A stretch of 11,750 nucleotides of DNA from NCBI GenBank assembly GCA_903944295.1, contig CAJARA010000036.1, positions 1 through 11,750 on the forward strand, given 5' to 3'. This document shows positions 1 to 7,601 of this stretch, one piece after another. The notes under the pieces were generated by a model. It was not told the DNA's origin and ran no database searches. It saw only the letters and a program-made list of their open reading frames with translations. A program made the translations under genes and the position numbers. The DNA is from an uncultured Chloroflexota bacterium. GTDB lineage: Bacteria; Chloroflexota; Limnocylindria; Limnocylindrales; Limnocylindraceae. Within the stretch, counting starts at the first letter, position 1. The number at the start of each line of letters is the position of its first letter.

Positions 1-933
1 GAAGGTGACGGTCGCCTCCCAGACGGCATACAGCGTGTCGCTGCCGGTGGTGAGGAAGTCATAGTTTGCGACATCGGCATACTCGACGGTGCCCGCGTCG
101 GCCGCAGTCTCGTCAGAGTTCCAACCGATGAAGGTGCGGTCAGTCCAGGTACAGCTGTTGAGTGTCAGTGGGACGCCATCGGCGCTTTCGGTCTGATCTG
201 CTGCACAGCTTGCAGCGTCGCCGCCATTCTCGTTGAAGGTGACGGTCGCGCCCCACACCGCGTAAAGCGTGTCGCTGCCCGTGGTGTAGAAGTCATACGT
301 GTCGCCATCGGTGTACTCAACGGTGCCCGCGTCGGCCGCAGTCTCGTCAGAGTTCCAACCGATGAAGGTGCGGTCGGTGTAGCTGCAGGTATTGAGTGTC
401 AGTGGGACGCCATCGGCAGTGCCGTCCTGGTCGGCCGCACAGGCGCTGCCGCCGTTGCCGTCGAAGGTGACCGTGGCCTCCCAGACGGCGTAGAGGGTGG
501 CGCTGCCCGACTCAATGAAATCGTAGGCCGCGCCATTGGTGTAATCAACCGTGCCGGTTTTGGCATCGGCGGCGCTCGTGTCGTTCCAGCCGATGAAGGT
601 GTGATTCAAATAAGAGATCGACGATCCGATGGAGGTCAGCGGCGTGTTGTTGTCGTCAGACACCTGTGCGGCCATCGAGCCAGTGCCCCCGTGTGCGTCA
701 AAGGTCACCGTGAAAGTACCGAGCCAAATGGCGTAGAGGGTCGTGCTGCTAGCGAAAGTTACGGACTGCTCATTGACATAGTTAATCGTTTTGCTGTCCG
801 CTCGTGCATCAGTAGTCGCCCAGCCGCCGAAGGTTCGACCGGCGAAGGTGCACCCCTCTGCATCCAAGGCCTCTGGAACGCCAGATTCGAATTCCTGCAC
901 ATACGTGGCAGGAGTGCCGGAGTTGCAGTCGAA
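1..933 (-). repeat. Four tandem InlB-type repeat units of 228-237 bp
   Basis: The units, in coding order, begin at the Phe codons ending at 933, 702, 465 and 237, giving lengths of 231, 237, 228 and 234 bp; a fifth starts at base 3. Units 3 and 4 are the closest pair at the DNA level: bases 86-141 match 320-375 exactly (56 bp, offset 234), and 158-183 match 392-417 exactly. Units 1 and 2 are much more diverged. This points to recent duplication at the distal end of the array. Confidence 0.85.
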
Positions 934-1122
934 TGTCACGTTGAAGGTGGCTGGTGCGGCAATCGAGCTCAATGGCAGCGCAAGCAAGAGCACGATGGCG
1001 GGGAGAGCCATTCGGAGGGTTTGCATCAGACGCTTCGCCTGACCCCAGAGCGGGGCGCGCAGGCCTCGGACATGACGATTACGCATCGCGGCATAATACC
1101 TGACGGTTGAAAAAATTGTCAT
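1..1122 (-). CDS. Secreted InlB B-repeat (Listeria-Bacteroides repeat) protein, N-terminal part, runs off the left edge
   Basis: The minus frame is open from an ATG at 1122 to base 1 (374 residues, no stop). Residues 14-37 are rich in Arg/Lys, residues 38-55 form a hydrophobic stretch (ALPAIVLLLALP), and APA at 56-58 offers a signal peptidase I site, so the protein is probably exported. From residue 64 it is a string of about 78-residue units with the InlB B-repeat / Flg_new signature: VTF near the unit start, then FIGWN, then a TLYAVW end. Such beta-grasp-like repeats form stalks in surface proteins and adhesins; the binding partner is unknown. The start is uncertain: ATG 1122 has AAAGAG directly against it, while ATGs at 1086 and 1026 give shorter signal peptides but no better ribosome site. 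The C-terminus, and so any anchor, lies outside the window. Family call is firm; function is inference. Confidence 0.85.
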   Translation of the reverse strand, partial: MTIFSTVRYYAAMRNRHVRGLRAPLWGQAKRLMQTLRMALPAIVLLLALPLSSIAAPATFNVTFDCNSGTPATYVQEFESGVPEALDAEGCTFAGRTFGGWATTDARADSKTINYVNEQSVTFASSTTLYAIWLGTFTVTFDAHGGTGSMAAQVSDDNNTPLTSIGSSISYLNHTFIGWNDTSAADAKTGTVDYTNGAAYDFIESGSATLYAVWEATVTFDGNGGSACAADQDGTADGVPLTLNTCSYTDRTFIGWNSDETAADAGTVEYTDGDTYDFYTTGSDTLYAVWGATVTFNENGGDAASCAADQTESADGVPLTLNSCTWTDRTFIGWNSDETAADAGTVEYADVANYDFLTTGSDTLYAVWEATVTF

Positions 1123-1142
1123 CTCTTTGTTAGCGAATTGAT

Positions 1143-1151
1143 TGTATAACA
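1143..1151 (-). promoter_or_regulatory. Candidate extended -10 element for the InlB-repeat gene
   Basis: On the minus strand the bases read TG-T-TATACA, matching the extended -10 form TGnTATAAT at all but the last two positions of the hexamer. It lies in the only clearly AT-rich stretch of the window, 20 bases before the ATG at 1122, which would give a leader of roughly 14 bases. No good -35 hexamer is visible 16-18 bases upstream, which an extended -10 can tolerate. This is a pattern match only. Confidence 0.35.
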
Positions 1152-1200
1152 AATATTCACGAAGCATAAATTGTTGAAGAATTTTGATTTGGAGGTATCG

Positions 1201-1228
1201 GAATCGGCTTATCGCGGGCCTGCGATTC
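1201..1228 (-). terminator. Possible hairpin ending the SUF transcript
   Basis: About 12 bases after the Rieske stop there are two mutually exclusive inverted repeats: ATCGC (1211-1215) with GCGAT (1222-1226) around a 6-base loop, and GAATCG (1201-1206) with CGATTC (1223-1228). No run of T follows on the minus strand, so this is not a classical intrinsic terminator. Its position between the end of one transcription unit and the promoter of the next is the main support. Confidence 0.25.
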
Positions 1229-1239
1229 TCACTGCGCAA

Positions 1240-1578
1240 TCAGGAGGAGGGTGCCGCAACCTCCAGAACGATCCACCCCTCAGGATCAACGCTCACGTTA
1301 TGGACGGTGAGTGGCTCCTCTGCTGGAGGATCGAGCGGGAGGCCCGTGGTGAGGTCAAAACGTGACAGGTGGAGCGGGCAGGTCACCGTTGCGGTTGCTG
1401 CGGTGGCCGGTGCGATGAAGCCGCGATCGAGTTCGCAGTACTCATGCGTGCAGACGCCGTCCACGGCGTAGAGGGTTCCGCCTCGGTTGACCACCAGGAT
1501 CGCCTTGCCGTTCGGCCACGCCATGCGCGCCGTACCATCGGCGAGCTCAGATGCGAGGAAGAGTCGTTCGTGCAGCAC
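1240..1578 (-). CDS. Rieske [2Fe-2S] ferredoxin of the SUF cluster
   Basis: This 112-residue protein is the length of a stand-alone Rieske ferredoxin. The cluster ligands are visible as C43-T-H45 and C67-P-L-H70, followed by SRFDL and GxPLxPPA, typical of the ferredoxin subunits of aromatic-ring dioxygenases and NirD-like proteins. Being cytosolic and lacking a signal or membrane segment, it should carry one electron to a partner or act in Fe-S handling. A Rieske gene directly after sufD is a known arrangement in several Gram-positive-type SUF operons, where its role is not settled, so the common label 'phenylpropionate dioxygenase ferredoxin' would probably mislead. The start is GTG at 1578, nine bases after the sufD stop and in the same frame as sufD. 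No clear Shine-Dalgarno precedes it, so translation is probably coupled to sufD. Starting later would cut into the first beta strand. Confidence 0.88.
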   Translation of the reverse strand: MLHERLFLASELADGTARMAWPNGKAILVVNRGGTLYAVDGVCTHEYCELDRGFIAPATAATATVTCPLHLSRFDLTTGLPLDPPAEEPLTVHNVSVDPEGWIVLEVAAPSS

Positions 1579-1587
1579 CAGCTGAGG

Positions 1588-2925
1588 TTACGCCGCGGTG
1601 GCTGCCGCCGCCGACTGTGCGGCAAAGGCGGCATCAAGCTTTGCGGCGAGCACCTCGCGGAGTCGATCCGCCTCCTCCTCGAGCGGAAGGGCGGCGACGA
1701 CCGGTTCGAGGTAGCCCATGACGATGGTGCGTCGCGCTTCAGCCTCGGTGAGGCCGCGGGCGCGGAGGTAGAAGATCTGATTCGGATCAATTGGTCCAAC
1801 GGAGCTGCCGTGCGCCGCGCGCTCGCAGTCTGGCTGGTCAATCCAGAGTGATGGGATCGCCACGCTACGCGCCGTCTTCGAGAGGAGCATCCCAAACTCG
1901 CCAAGATAGGAGTTGGTGCCGCGACCAGATCGCGGAATGGTGGTGACGCCCTTCACGAAGCCGCGCGCTTTCCCTGCGAAGATCCCCTTGGCGAGCAGAT
2001 CGCCCACCGTCTTCTCGCCAGCGTGAAGGCTATAGGTGGTGAGATCGTGAAGCTGATCAGCACCAGCGAAGACCACCTCAACCTGACGGACTTTAGAACC
2101 GTTCCCCGTGAGCTGATGATCAATGCGGCCACGCACCAGGCGCGCGCCGATCTGCGCCGCAGCGATCTGCAGCTCCGCGCTTGCGCCGAATTCGTGACGG
2201 CGCACTGGGAGATAGACAACATCTTCAGGGAGCTCCTGAATTGAGGCGAGGCGGAGCTTCGCCCCCTTGCCGAGCGTCACTTCGCTCGTTGTAGCAAGAA
2301 GCGCGCGCGCCGAGGTGCCGCTGGTGCTACCACTGTCAGCACTCCTGCCGGTCACCTCTTCGCTGATCGTTGCACTTACGTTCTCGCCAAGCGTCACGGC
2401 GATGCGAGCAAGGAGCGCCTCGCCCTGCGCTGGGGACTCGATACGGATGATGATTGGTGCCGTGATTGAACCTTTCGGCAGGCTAATCTCCGTCCCGCTG
2501 TTCCAGCAGGCGCCGATCAGCGCCGTCATGCGATCACTCTCAGCGCCAGCGAGTGGCGTGTTGCCCGGAAGCGGCGAAACGGTGAGGCCAGCGGCGCGCG
2601 CTTCGGCGCCAAGGTGAATCCCAACTCCACGCGCGGAGATGCTGATCAGTGCTGCGGCGCCTGCGGGGAGCTCGCTCGCGGGGAGTTCGCTGATCCCTAC
2701 TGGAGGGGCGAGGAGCGTTGAGCCCTCAAGGTCGGCGGCGCGCAGGTCCACGTAGCCGGTGAAGAGGAGGTTCGCCTCGGTTGGGAGCGAGCTGAATGCC
2801 TTCAGGGCGGCGGCCCGCTGGCTTCCCCCGCCGAGGGCGGCGTCAAGGCGCTTGATCTCCGCCTCGTTCGCCCAACTGAGTGGAAGGTCTGCAACCCCGC
2901 GTCGGGCGGGCGTAGCGGCACTCAC
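1588..2925 (-). CDS. sufD: Fe-S cluster assembly protein SufD
   Basis: SufD pairs with SufB on the SufC ATPase dimer to form the SufBC2D scaffold, on which cytosolic Fe-S clusters are built. The 445-residue product has the SufBD core beta-helix region in its middle and ends with the characteristic motif at about 371-393 (HGSSVGPIDPNQIFYLRARG) followed by EAEARRTIVMGY. H372 in this motif corresponds by position to the SufD His implicated in cluster formation in E. coli (His360). The N-terminal 100 residues are rich in Ala and Leu and less conserved, and an Ala-rich tail follows residue 430. The start is GTG at 2925, overlapping the sufB stop by 4 bases (GTGA), with GGAGG ten bases upstream inside sufB. 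This overlap implies translational coupling and matched amounts of the two subunits. Confidence 0.93.
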   Translation of the reverse strand: MSAATPARRGVADLPLSWANEAEIKRLDAALGGGSQRAAALKAFSSLPTEANLLFTGYVDLRAADLEGSTLLAPPVGISELPASELPAGAAALISISARGVGIHLGAEARAAGLTVSPLPGNTPLAGAESDRMTALIGACWNSGTEISLPKGSITAPIIIRIESPAQGEALLARIAVTLGENVSATISEEVTGRSADSGSTSGTSARALLATTSEVTLGKGAKLRLASIQELPEDVVYLPVRRHEFGASAELQIAAAQIGARLVRGRIDHQLTGNGSKVRQVEVVFAGADQLHDLTTYSLHAGEKTVGDLLAKGIFAGKARGFVKGVTTIPRSGRGTNSYLGEFGMLLSKTARSVAIPSLWIDQPDCERAAHGSSVGPIDPNQIFYLRARGLTEAEARRTIVMGYLEPVVAALPLEEEADRLREVLAAKLDAAFAAQSAAAATAA

Positions 2926-4325
2926 CCGAGCGCCCCCTCCATCTCCAAGCGGATCAGGCGATTGAACTCAAGGGCGTATTCCATTGGAAGCTCCTTGGTG
3001 AAGACCTCAAGGAAGCCCTGGACGATTAGATTCGTCGCCTCGTTCTCGGTCATGCCGCGGCTCATCAGGTAGAAGATCTGATCATCGGAGACGCGACCAA
3101 CGGTGGCCTCGTGACTCATTGAGGTGTCGTCCTCTTGAATGTCGATGTATGGATACGTCTCGGAGCGACTCCCCTCGTCAAGGATGAGCGCGTCGCAACG
3201 GACGCTGGTCGTGACACCCGTTGCGCCTGGGGCCACCTTCACGGTGCCACGGTACGTTGCAACGCCGCCATCCTTGCAGACCGACTTCCCAACGATGCGA
3301 CTCGTGGTGTTCGGTGCAAGATGGACCGCCTTGGCGCCCGTGTCCTGGTGCTGCCCCTTTGAAGCAACGGCAACGGAGACGATCTCTGCGTGCGCCTTCT
3401 CGCCGAGCAGATAGATTCCTGGATACTTCATGGTGAGTTGTGCGCCAGTGTTGGCGTCAATCCACTCAACCGTTGCGCCAGCGTGCGCATGCGCGCGCTT
3501 GGTGACCAGGTTGTAGACATCGTTCGACCAGTTCTGGATCGTGGTGTAGCGCACCTTGGAGCCAGGGAGTGCGATCACTTCAACCACGGCGACGTGGAGT
3601 GAGTCGGTCGCCCAGTTCGGCGCGGTGCATCCTTCAATGTAGTGAAGGCTCGCACCCTCATCCACAACGATCAGCGTGCGCTCGAACTGTCCAGTGTTCT
3701 GTCCGTTGATGCGGAAGTAGGCCTGCAGTGGGAGCGGCACATCAACGCCCTTCGGCACATAGACAAATGAACCGCCTGACCAGACCGCGGAGTTGAGCGC
3801 AGCGAACTTGTTGTCTTCCGCTGGGACCACGGTGCCGAAGTACTTCTTGAAGATCTCCGGGTACTCCTTCATCCCCTGGTCGGTCCCCATGAAGACCACG
3901 CCGAGCTTCTGTAGGTCTTCGCGCACGGAGTGATACACAACTTCAGAGTCGTACTGCGCACCGACGCCAGAGAGGAACTTGCGCTCCGCCTCTGGGATGC
4001 CGAGCCGCTCAAAGGTCTTCTTGATCTGATCCGGCACATCGTCCCACGACTTCTCTTCGCGCTCGGATGGCTTCCGGTAGTAGACGATCTTAGAAAAATC
4101 GAGCTTGGTGAGGTCGCCACCCCAGTGCGGCATCGCGCGCGCCTCGAAGTGCTTAAAGGCGCGGAGGCGGTACTCCAGCATCCAGGCAGGTTCGTCCTTC
4201 GTCTCTGAGATCTCGCGGACGGTCGCCTCAGTGAGGCCCGCCTTGGTCTCGCGAAGGTAGGTGATGTCGTCGTGGAAGGCGTACTGCTCCCGCTCGTCTC
4301 GTACATTCGGATTGACGACCGTCAT
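2922..4325 (-). CDS. sufB: Fe-S cluster assembly scaffold protein SufB
   Basis: The 467-residue product is full length for SufB and highly typical: an early DEPAWMLEYRL stretch (45-55), YVPKGV at 189-194, EGCTAPNW at 231-238, and a C-terminal block with SHEATVG (404-410) and QIFYLMSRGM (416-425). C377 in the VRCDALILD segment matches by context the SufB cysteine that receives sulfur for cluster assembly (Cys405 in E. coli), and C233 matches the conserved EGC cysteine. SufB acts in the cytosol with SufD and SufC and takes sulfur from a SufS desulfurase through SufE or SufU. The ATG at 4325 has a strong AGGGGG five to ten bases upstream. It is the first gene of a sufB-sufD-Rieske unit, 48 bases after the RND gene. 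No sufC, sufS or sufU lies beside it, which is unusual. Confidence 0.96.
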   Translation of the reverse strand: MTVVNPNVRDEREQYAFHDDITYLRETKAGLTEATVREISETKDEPAWMLEYRLRAFKHFEARAMPHWGGDLTKLDFSKIVYYRKPSEREEKSWDDVPDQIKKTFERLGIPEAERKFLSGVGAQYDSEVVYHSVREDLQKLGVVFMGTDQGMKEYPEIFKKYFGTVVPAEDNKFAALNSAVWSGGSFVYVPKGVDVPLPLQAYFRINGQNTGQFERTLIVVDEGASLHYIEGCTAPNWATDSLHVAVVEVIALPGSKVRYTTIQNWSNDVYNLVTKRAHAHAGATVEWIDANTGAQLTMKYPGIYLLGEKAHAEIVSVAVASKGQHQDTGAKAVHLAPNTTSRIVGKSVCKDGGVATYRGTVKVAPGATGVTTSVRCDALILDEGSRSETYPYIDIQEDDTSMSHEATVGRVSDDQIFYLMSRGMTENEATNLIVQGFLEVFTKELPMEYALEFNRLIRLEMEGALG

Positions 4326-4358
4326 GCAGCCCCCTTTACGCTCACCGTGGAATCCCGA

Positions 4359-4371
4359 CTGATCGTATCAG
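4359..4371. promoter_or_regulatory. Palindrome overlapping a candidate -10 upstream of sufB
   Basis: A perfect inverted repeat CTGAT-CGT-ATCAG sits in the 48-base gap before sufB. On the minus strand it contains TG-A-TACGAT (-10 hexamer at 4362-4367), which resembles an extended -10 and would give a leader of about 30 bases to the ATG at 4325. A palindrome over a -10 would suit a repressor such as an Fe-S-sensing regulator, but it matches neither the SufR nor the IscR consensus as I know them, and five-base arms can occur by chance. Confidence 0.3.
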
Positions 4372-4373
4372 GA

Positions 4374-7300
4374 TTATGCGGCGACCGAACCCTTTCGGGA
4401 GAGCGCCGACTTCAAACCATCAACCAGGCTGTAAACCACTGGCACCACGAGCAGCGTCAGGAGCGTTGAGGAGAGAAGCCCCCCAATGACTACCGTCCCA
4501 AGCTCTGCGGCGATGATCGAACCCTCGCTCGGCCCGGCCGCCAGTGGCAACAGGGCGAGGATGGTGGCGACCGCCGTCATCAGGATTGGACGGACGCGTG
4601 TTCCGCCAGCGCGGAGGAGTGCCTCGTTCGTTGGCACCCCCTCATGGCGCAACTGCTCCACACGATCAAGAAGGACGATGGCATTTGTGACCACGATGCC
4701 GATCAGCATCAAGAATCCGATCAGCGCCGAGATGCCAATCGGTCGATTCGTCAGGAGTAGCGCCGGGAAGGCGCCGATCACCGCGAGCGGCAGGCTGAAC
4801 ATGATCACCAGCGGATCAACGAGTGAGTTGAAGACCACCACCATCGTGAGATAGACGAGCAGGATCGCAACCGCCATCGCCGTGAAGAGGCCACTGAAGG
4901 ACTCGTTCTGCTGTTCGGTGACGCCGGCGAGTCGGATGCTGACGTTGGCAAGCTTCCCTGAGCTCTGAAGATCTTCAACTGTTGTCTTGACGGCGGTGTT
5001 GACCGCACCTGTATCCGCAACCGAGATCTCGCCAGTCACATTGGCGGCGAGCGACTGGTCAATGCGCGTGATGCTTGATGGAACGGAGAGCTCCTCGACC
5101 GTGGCAACCGCGGCGAGTGGCACCTTCACGGCACCACCAACCTGGTATGCGCGCAGGGCGTTGAGATCGGTCATCAGTGAGCTATCGATCTTCATGGAGA
5201 GGTCTACCTTCTCGCCGCTTACGCTCACCTGTCCAAGCTGCGTGCCAACAAGCAGGTTGCGAATCTCACCCGCGATCTGTGCTGCGGAGAGGCCGGCACC
5301 AGCCGCTCGAGATGGATCAACCGTGATCTCGATCTGGCGACCCGCCTTGACGAGGTCGCTCTTCACGTTGCTCAGATCGTCTCGCTTGGCGAGGGCCTCA
5401 ACAATGAGGTCTGACGCGCTCTCAACATCAACGGCACGATCGCCAGTGATGATCACGGAGATGGCGTTGGAGCCGGCGCTAAAGCCAACCTCCTCGATCG
5501 TGACGGTCCAGCCGTCCACGCCGATCGGCTCAAGCAGGGTGGCAAGACGCTCTTTAGCGGCGATAAGTTCGGTGCTGCTTGCGAGACGGAGCGTCATGCG
5601 CGCCGCGTTTGGTGCGCGGCCCGTGGTTGCCGCAATCAGTGTCTGCGTCCCGGTGGCGTTCTCGCCTGGGATGGAGGTTGTCACGAGCTCAACTTCGCTA
5701 TCCGCATCAAGGAGGGCATACGCCTCACGGCTGCGCTCAAGGACACGCTCAGTTGAGGTGCCGAGCGGTGGGTTCACCGTCACGGTGAGCACCTTCTCGC
5801 TCCCGCTATTCAAGAACTGCGTTGGGATCTGACTTACCAGCGACGTGGCGCCAGCGAACATCGCAAAGGCAATCGCGAGCGTCGCGAGCTTGGTGGCGCG
5901 TCGGCGAAGTGCGAGGCCGAGGATCGGCAGATAGATGCGACCCCAGATCGAGATCTCTTCGCGGTCGCTCTTCACCTCATAAGGAATCTTGGAGTTGACC
6001 CCCTTCACCTTGACCAAGAAGTAGGCGAGCACTGGGATCACCGTGAGCGCCACGATGAGCGAGGCGAGCAGCGCGTACGTCACCGTGAGGGCGAATGGGA
6101 GGAAGAACTGGCTGATGATCCCGCCAACTACGCCGAGTGGGAGGAAGACGGCGATCGTGGTGATCGTGGAGCTCGTGATCGCTGAGGCAACCTCACGCGT
6201 CCCGTTCAGCACCGCTTCACCGATCGGCTCACCCTGGCTGCGATGACGATAGATGTTCTCCAGCACCACGATGGAGTCGTCCACCACGCGACCAACCGCA
6301 ACGGCGAGGCCGCCCAGGGTCATGATGTTGATCGTGATCCCGGTCGTTGACATCAGGATGATCGCGGCAAGGACGCTGAGCGGGATGCTCACCGCAGCCA
6401 CAATCGTGGAGCGCAAATTCAGCAAGAAGATAAAGATCACCACCACGGCGAAGCCTGCGCCGAGTCCCCCCTCTTTCAGAAGTGAGTCAATCGAATCAAG
6501 GATGAAGATGGAGGAGTCGGTCACGATGGATCGCTCAACCTTCTGCGGGTGCGCCGTGACGAAGGCGTTAATCGCCGCAATTGAATCCTGCGAGGTGGTT
6601 ACCGTGTTCGCCTCAGCCGACTTGCTGACGCTCAACGCGAGGCCAGGCTCCCCATTAGTCTCCGACCAGCCGGTGGTGCGAACCTCCGCAATGGAGACGC
6701 TTCCAACCTGGCCAAGCAGAACGGGGACCGGCTGACCGGTAGCGTCAACGCTTCCGCCAACCACAAGGGCCTGGAGCTGTTCAATCGAGGTGAATCGGCC
6801 AGTAGCCGAGACTGGAATGAGGGCCCCGCCAACTGGGAGTTGCCCCGCCGGATAGGTGAGATTGTTCGCCTGAATGATCCCCTGCACCTGCGACATGCTG
6901 ACGCGCGCCGCGGCAAGTTTCACTGGATCAAGTTGGATGTAGGCCTGCTTCTCACTCCCGCCAGAGAGCTCGGCGGATGAGACGCCGCTCACGCCGCGCA
7001 GAGCAGGCATCAGCTCCGTCTGGGCGAGCGTCGCAAGTTCGGAGAGCGTGGTCCCATCTTTTGGCGAAAGGGTGGCGATCACCACCGCCGCGGAGTTGAT
7101 GTTGTAGTTGCGCACCACTGGCGTGACGCCAGATGGGAGAGCGGCGCCGTCAATCCCAGCCTGGATCAGACGCAGGATCTCTTTGACATCGCTGCCGTAG
7201 GCGAACTGCGCGCTGACAAAGCCGAGGCCAGTTGTAGAGACCGAACGAAGCGACTCAACACCTGGGACTGCGGCGACCGCCGCCTCAATAGGCGACGCCA

Positions 7301-7490
7301 CCTGCTCGGCAACGTCCGCGGTGCCCGCACCAGGGTACGGGGCGATCACGGTCACGATCGGGAAGTCAATGTTTGGAAGGAGCTCCTGCTTCAGGTTCCC
7401 CCAGCTCGCCACACCACCCCCAAAGACCGCAAGGGCGATCAGGATGGTGACACTTCGTCGTGCAACAGCAAGTTTGGTGAGGAAGAACAC
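4374..7490 (-). CDS. RND superfamily efflux permease, HAE1/SwrC (AcrB-like) type
   Basis: The 1038-residue product is full length for a drug-type RND pump that exports hydrophobic or amphiphilic compounds using the proton gradient. TM1 is at about 13-30, the first periplasmic/extracytoplasmic domain at about 31-335, TM2-6 at 340-495, TM7 at about 532-552, the second large loop to about 860, and TM8-12 at 865-1025. The acidic pair D404-D405 in GRVVDDSIVVLENI (TM4) is the proton relay. In TM10 the segment GIVVTNAIVLLDRV has Thr935 where AcrB has the relay Lys940, as I recall for Gram-positive SwrC-like members. The start is GTG at 7490 with GGAGG five bases upstream. No membrane fusion protein or TolC gene is adjacent, so it may work alone or with distant partners. 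The gene diverges from osmC. Substrate cannot be told from the sequence. Confidence 0.92.
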   Translation of the reverse strand: MFFLTKLAVARRSVTILIALAVFGGGVASWGNLKQELLPNIDFPIVTVIAPYPGAGTADVAEQVASPIEAAVAAVPGVESLRSVSTTGLGFVSAQFAYGSDVKEILRLIQAGIDGAALPSGVTPVVRNYNINSAAVVIATLSPKDGTTLSELATLAQTELMPALRGVSGVSSAELSGGSEKQAYIQLDPVKLAAARVSMSQVQGIIQANNLTYPAGQLPVGGALIPVSATGRFTSIEQLQALVVGGSVDATGQPVPVLLGQVGSVSIAEVRTTGWSETNGEPGLALSVSKSAEANTVTTSQDSIAAINAFVTAHPQKVERSIVTDSSIFILDSIDSLLKEGGLGAGFAVVVIFIFLLNLRSTIVAAVSIPLSVLAAIILMSTTGITINIMTLGGLAVAVGRVVDDSIVVLENIYRHRSQGEPIGEAVLNGTREVASAITSSTITTIAVFLPLGVVGGIISQFFLPFALTVTYALLASLIVALTVIPVLAYFLVKVKGVNSKIPYEVKSDREEISIWGRIYLPILGLALRRRATKLATLAIAFAMFAGATSLVSQIPTQFLNSGSEKVLTVTVNPPLGTSTERVLERSREAYALLDADSEVELVTTSIPGENATGTQTLIAATTGRAPNAARMTLRLASSTELIAAKERLATLLEPIGVDGWTVTIEEVGFSAGSNAISVIITGDRAVDVESASDLIVEALAKRDDLSNVKSDLVKAGRQIEITVDPSRAAGAGLSAAQIAGEIRNLLVGTQLGQVSVSGEKVDLSMKIDSSLMTDLNALRAYQVGGAVKVPLAAVATVEELSVPSSITRIDQSLAANVTGEISVADTGAVNTAVKTTVEDLQSSGKLANVSIRLAGVTEQQNESFSGLFTAMAVAILLVYLTMVVVFNSLVDPLVIMFSLPLAVIGAFPALLLTNRPIGISALIGFLMLIGIVVTNAIVLLDRVEQLRHEGVPTNEALLRAGGTRVRPILMTAVATILALLPLAAGPSEGSIIAAELGTVVIGGLLSSTLLTLLVVPVVYSLVDGLKSALSRKGSVAA

Positions 7491-7601
7491 AGGGACCTCC
7501 AGCTACTGATGCGGCTGCGGGGATCCGGCGCCGTCACCACTAGTATTACGGATACCCGCCGAAGGCGCAGCGGGCCATAAAAATGATTAAGGAGTAGCAA
7601 C
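7491..7601. promoter_or_regulatory. Divergent intergenic region between the RND permease and OsmC genes
   Basis: This 111-base gap must hold promoters for both genes because they diverge. It contains the RND ribosome site (GGAGG on the minus strand, 7496-7500) and the OsmC ribosome site AAGGAG at 7589-7594. TATTAC at 7544-7549 could serve as a -10 for OsmC, and its complement reads GTAATAC for the other direction, but neither has a convincing -35. A small GC-rich inverted repeat, CGCC-GAA-GGCG, lies at 7557-7567. No operator is recognised. Confidence 0.35.

Noticed and set aside
1..700. CRISPR-like or satellite repeat array at the left end
   Set aside because: The period is about 230 bp, the repeats keep a reading frame with InlB motifs, and there are no short direct repeats with unique spacers.
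601..1110. Plus-strand frame of 169 codons opposite the InlB-repeat gene
   Set aside because: The minus frame shows signal peptide and repeat motifs through this stretch; the plus frame has none.
1171..1365. Small plus-strand gene in the gap between the Rieske and repeat-protein genes
   Set aside because: It mostly overlaps the Rieske gene antisense, lacks a ribosome site and has no recognisable features.
1383..1904. Minus-strand frame of 173 codons across the sufD/Rieske junction
   Set aside because: Out of frame with both genes and Arg/Ser-rich; sufD and the Rieske gene read through the same bases with intact motifs.
4326..4373. SufR- or IscR-type operator before sufB
   Set aside because: The inverted repeat there does not match the published consensus sequences I know; kept only as an unassigned palindrome.
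4987..5832. Plus-strand open frame of 281 codons within the RND permease gene
   Set aside because: It lies wholly antisense to a well-recognised permease, its translation is Ser/Arg/Thr-rich without any family motif, and long antisense frames are expected in GC-rich coding DNA.
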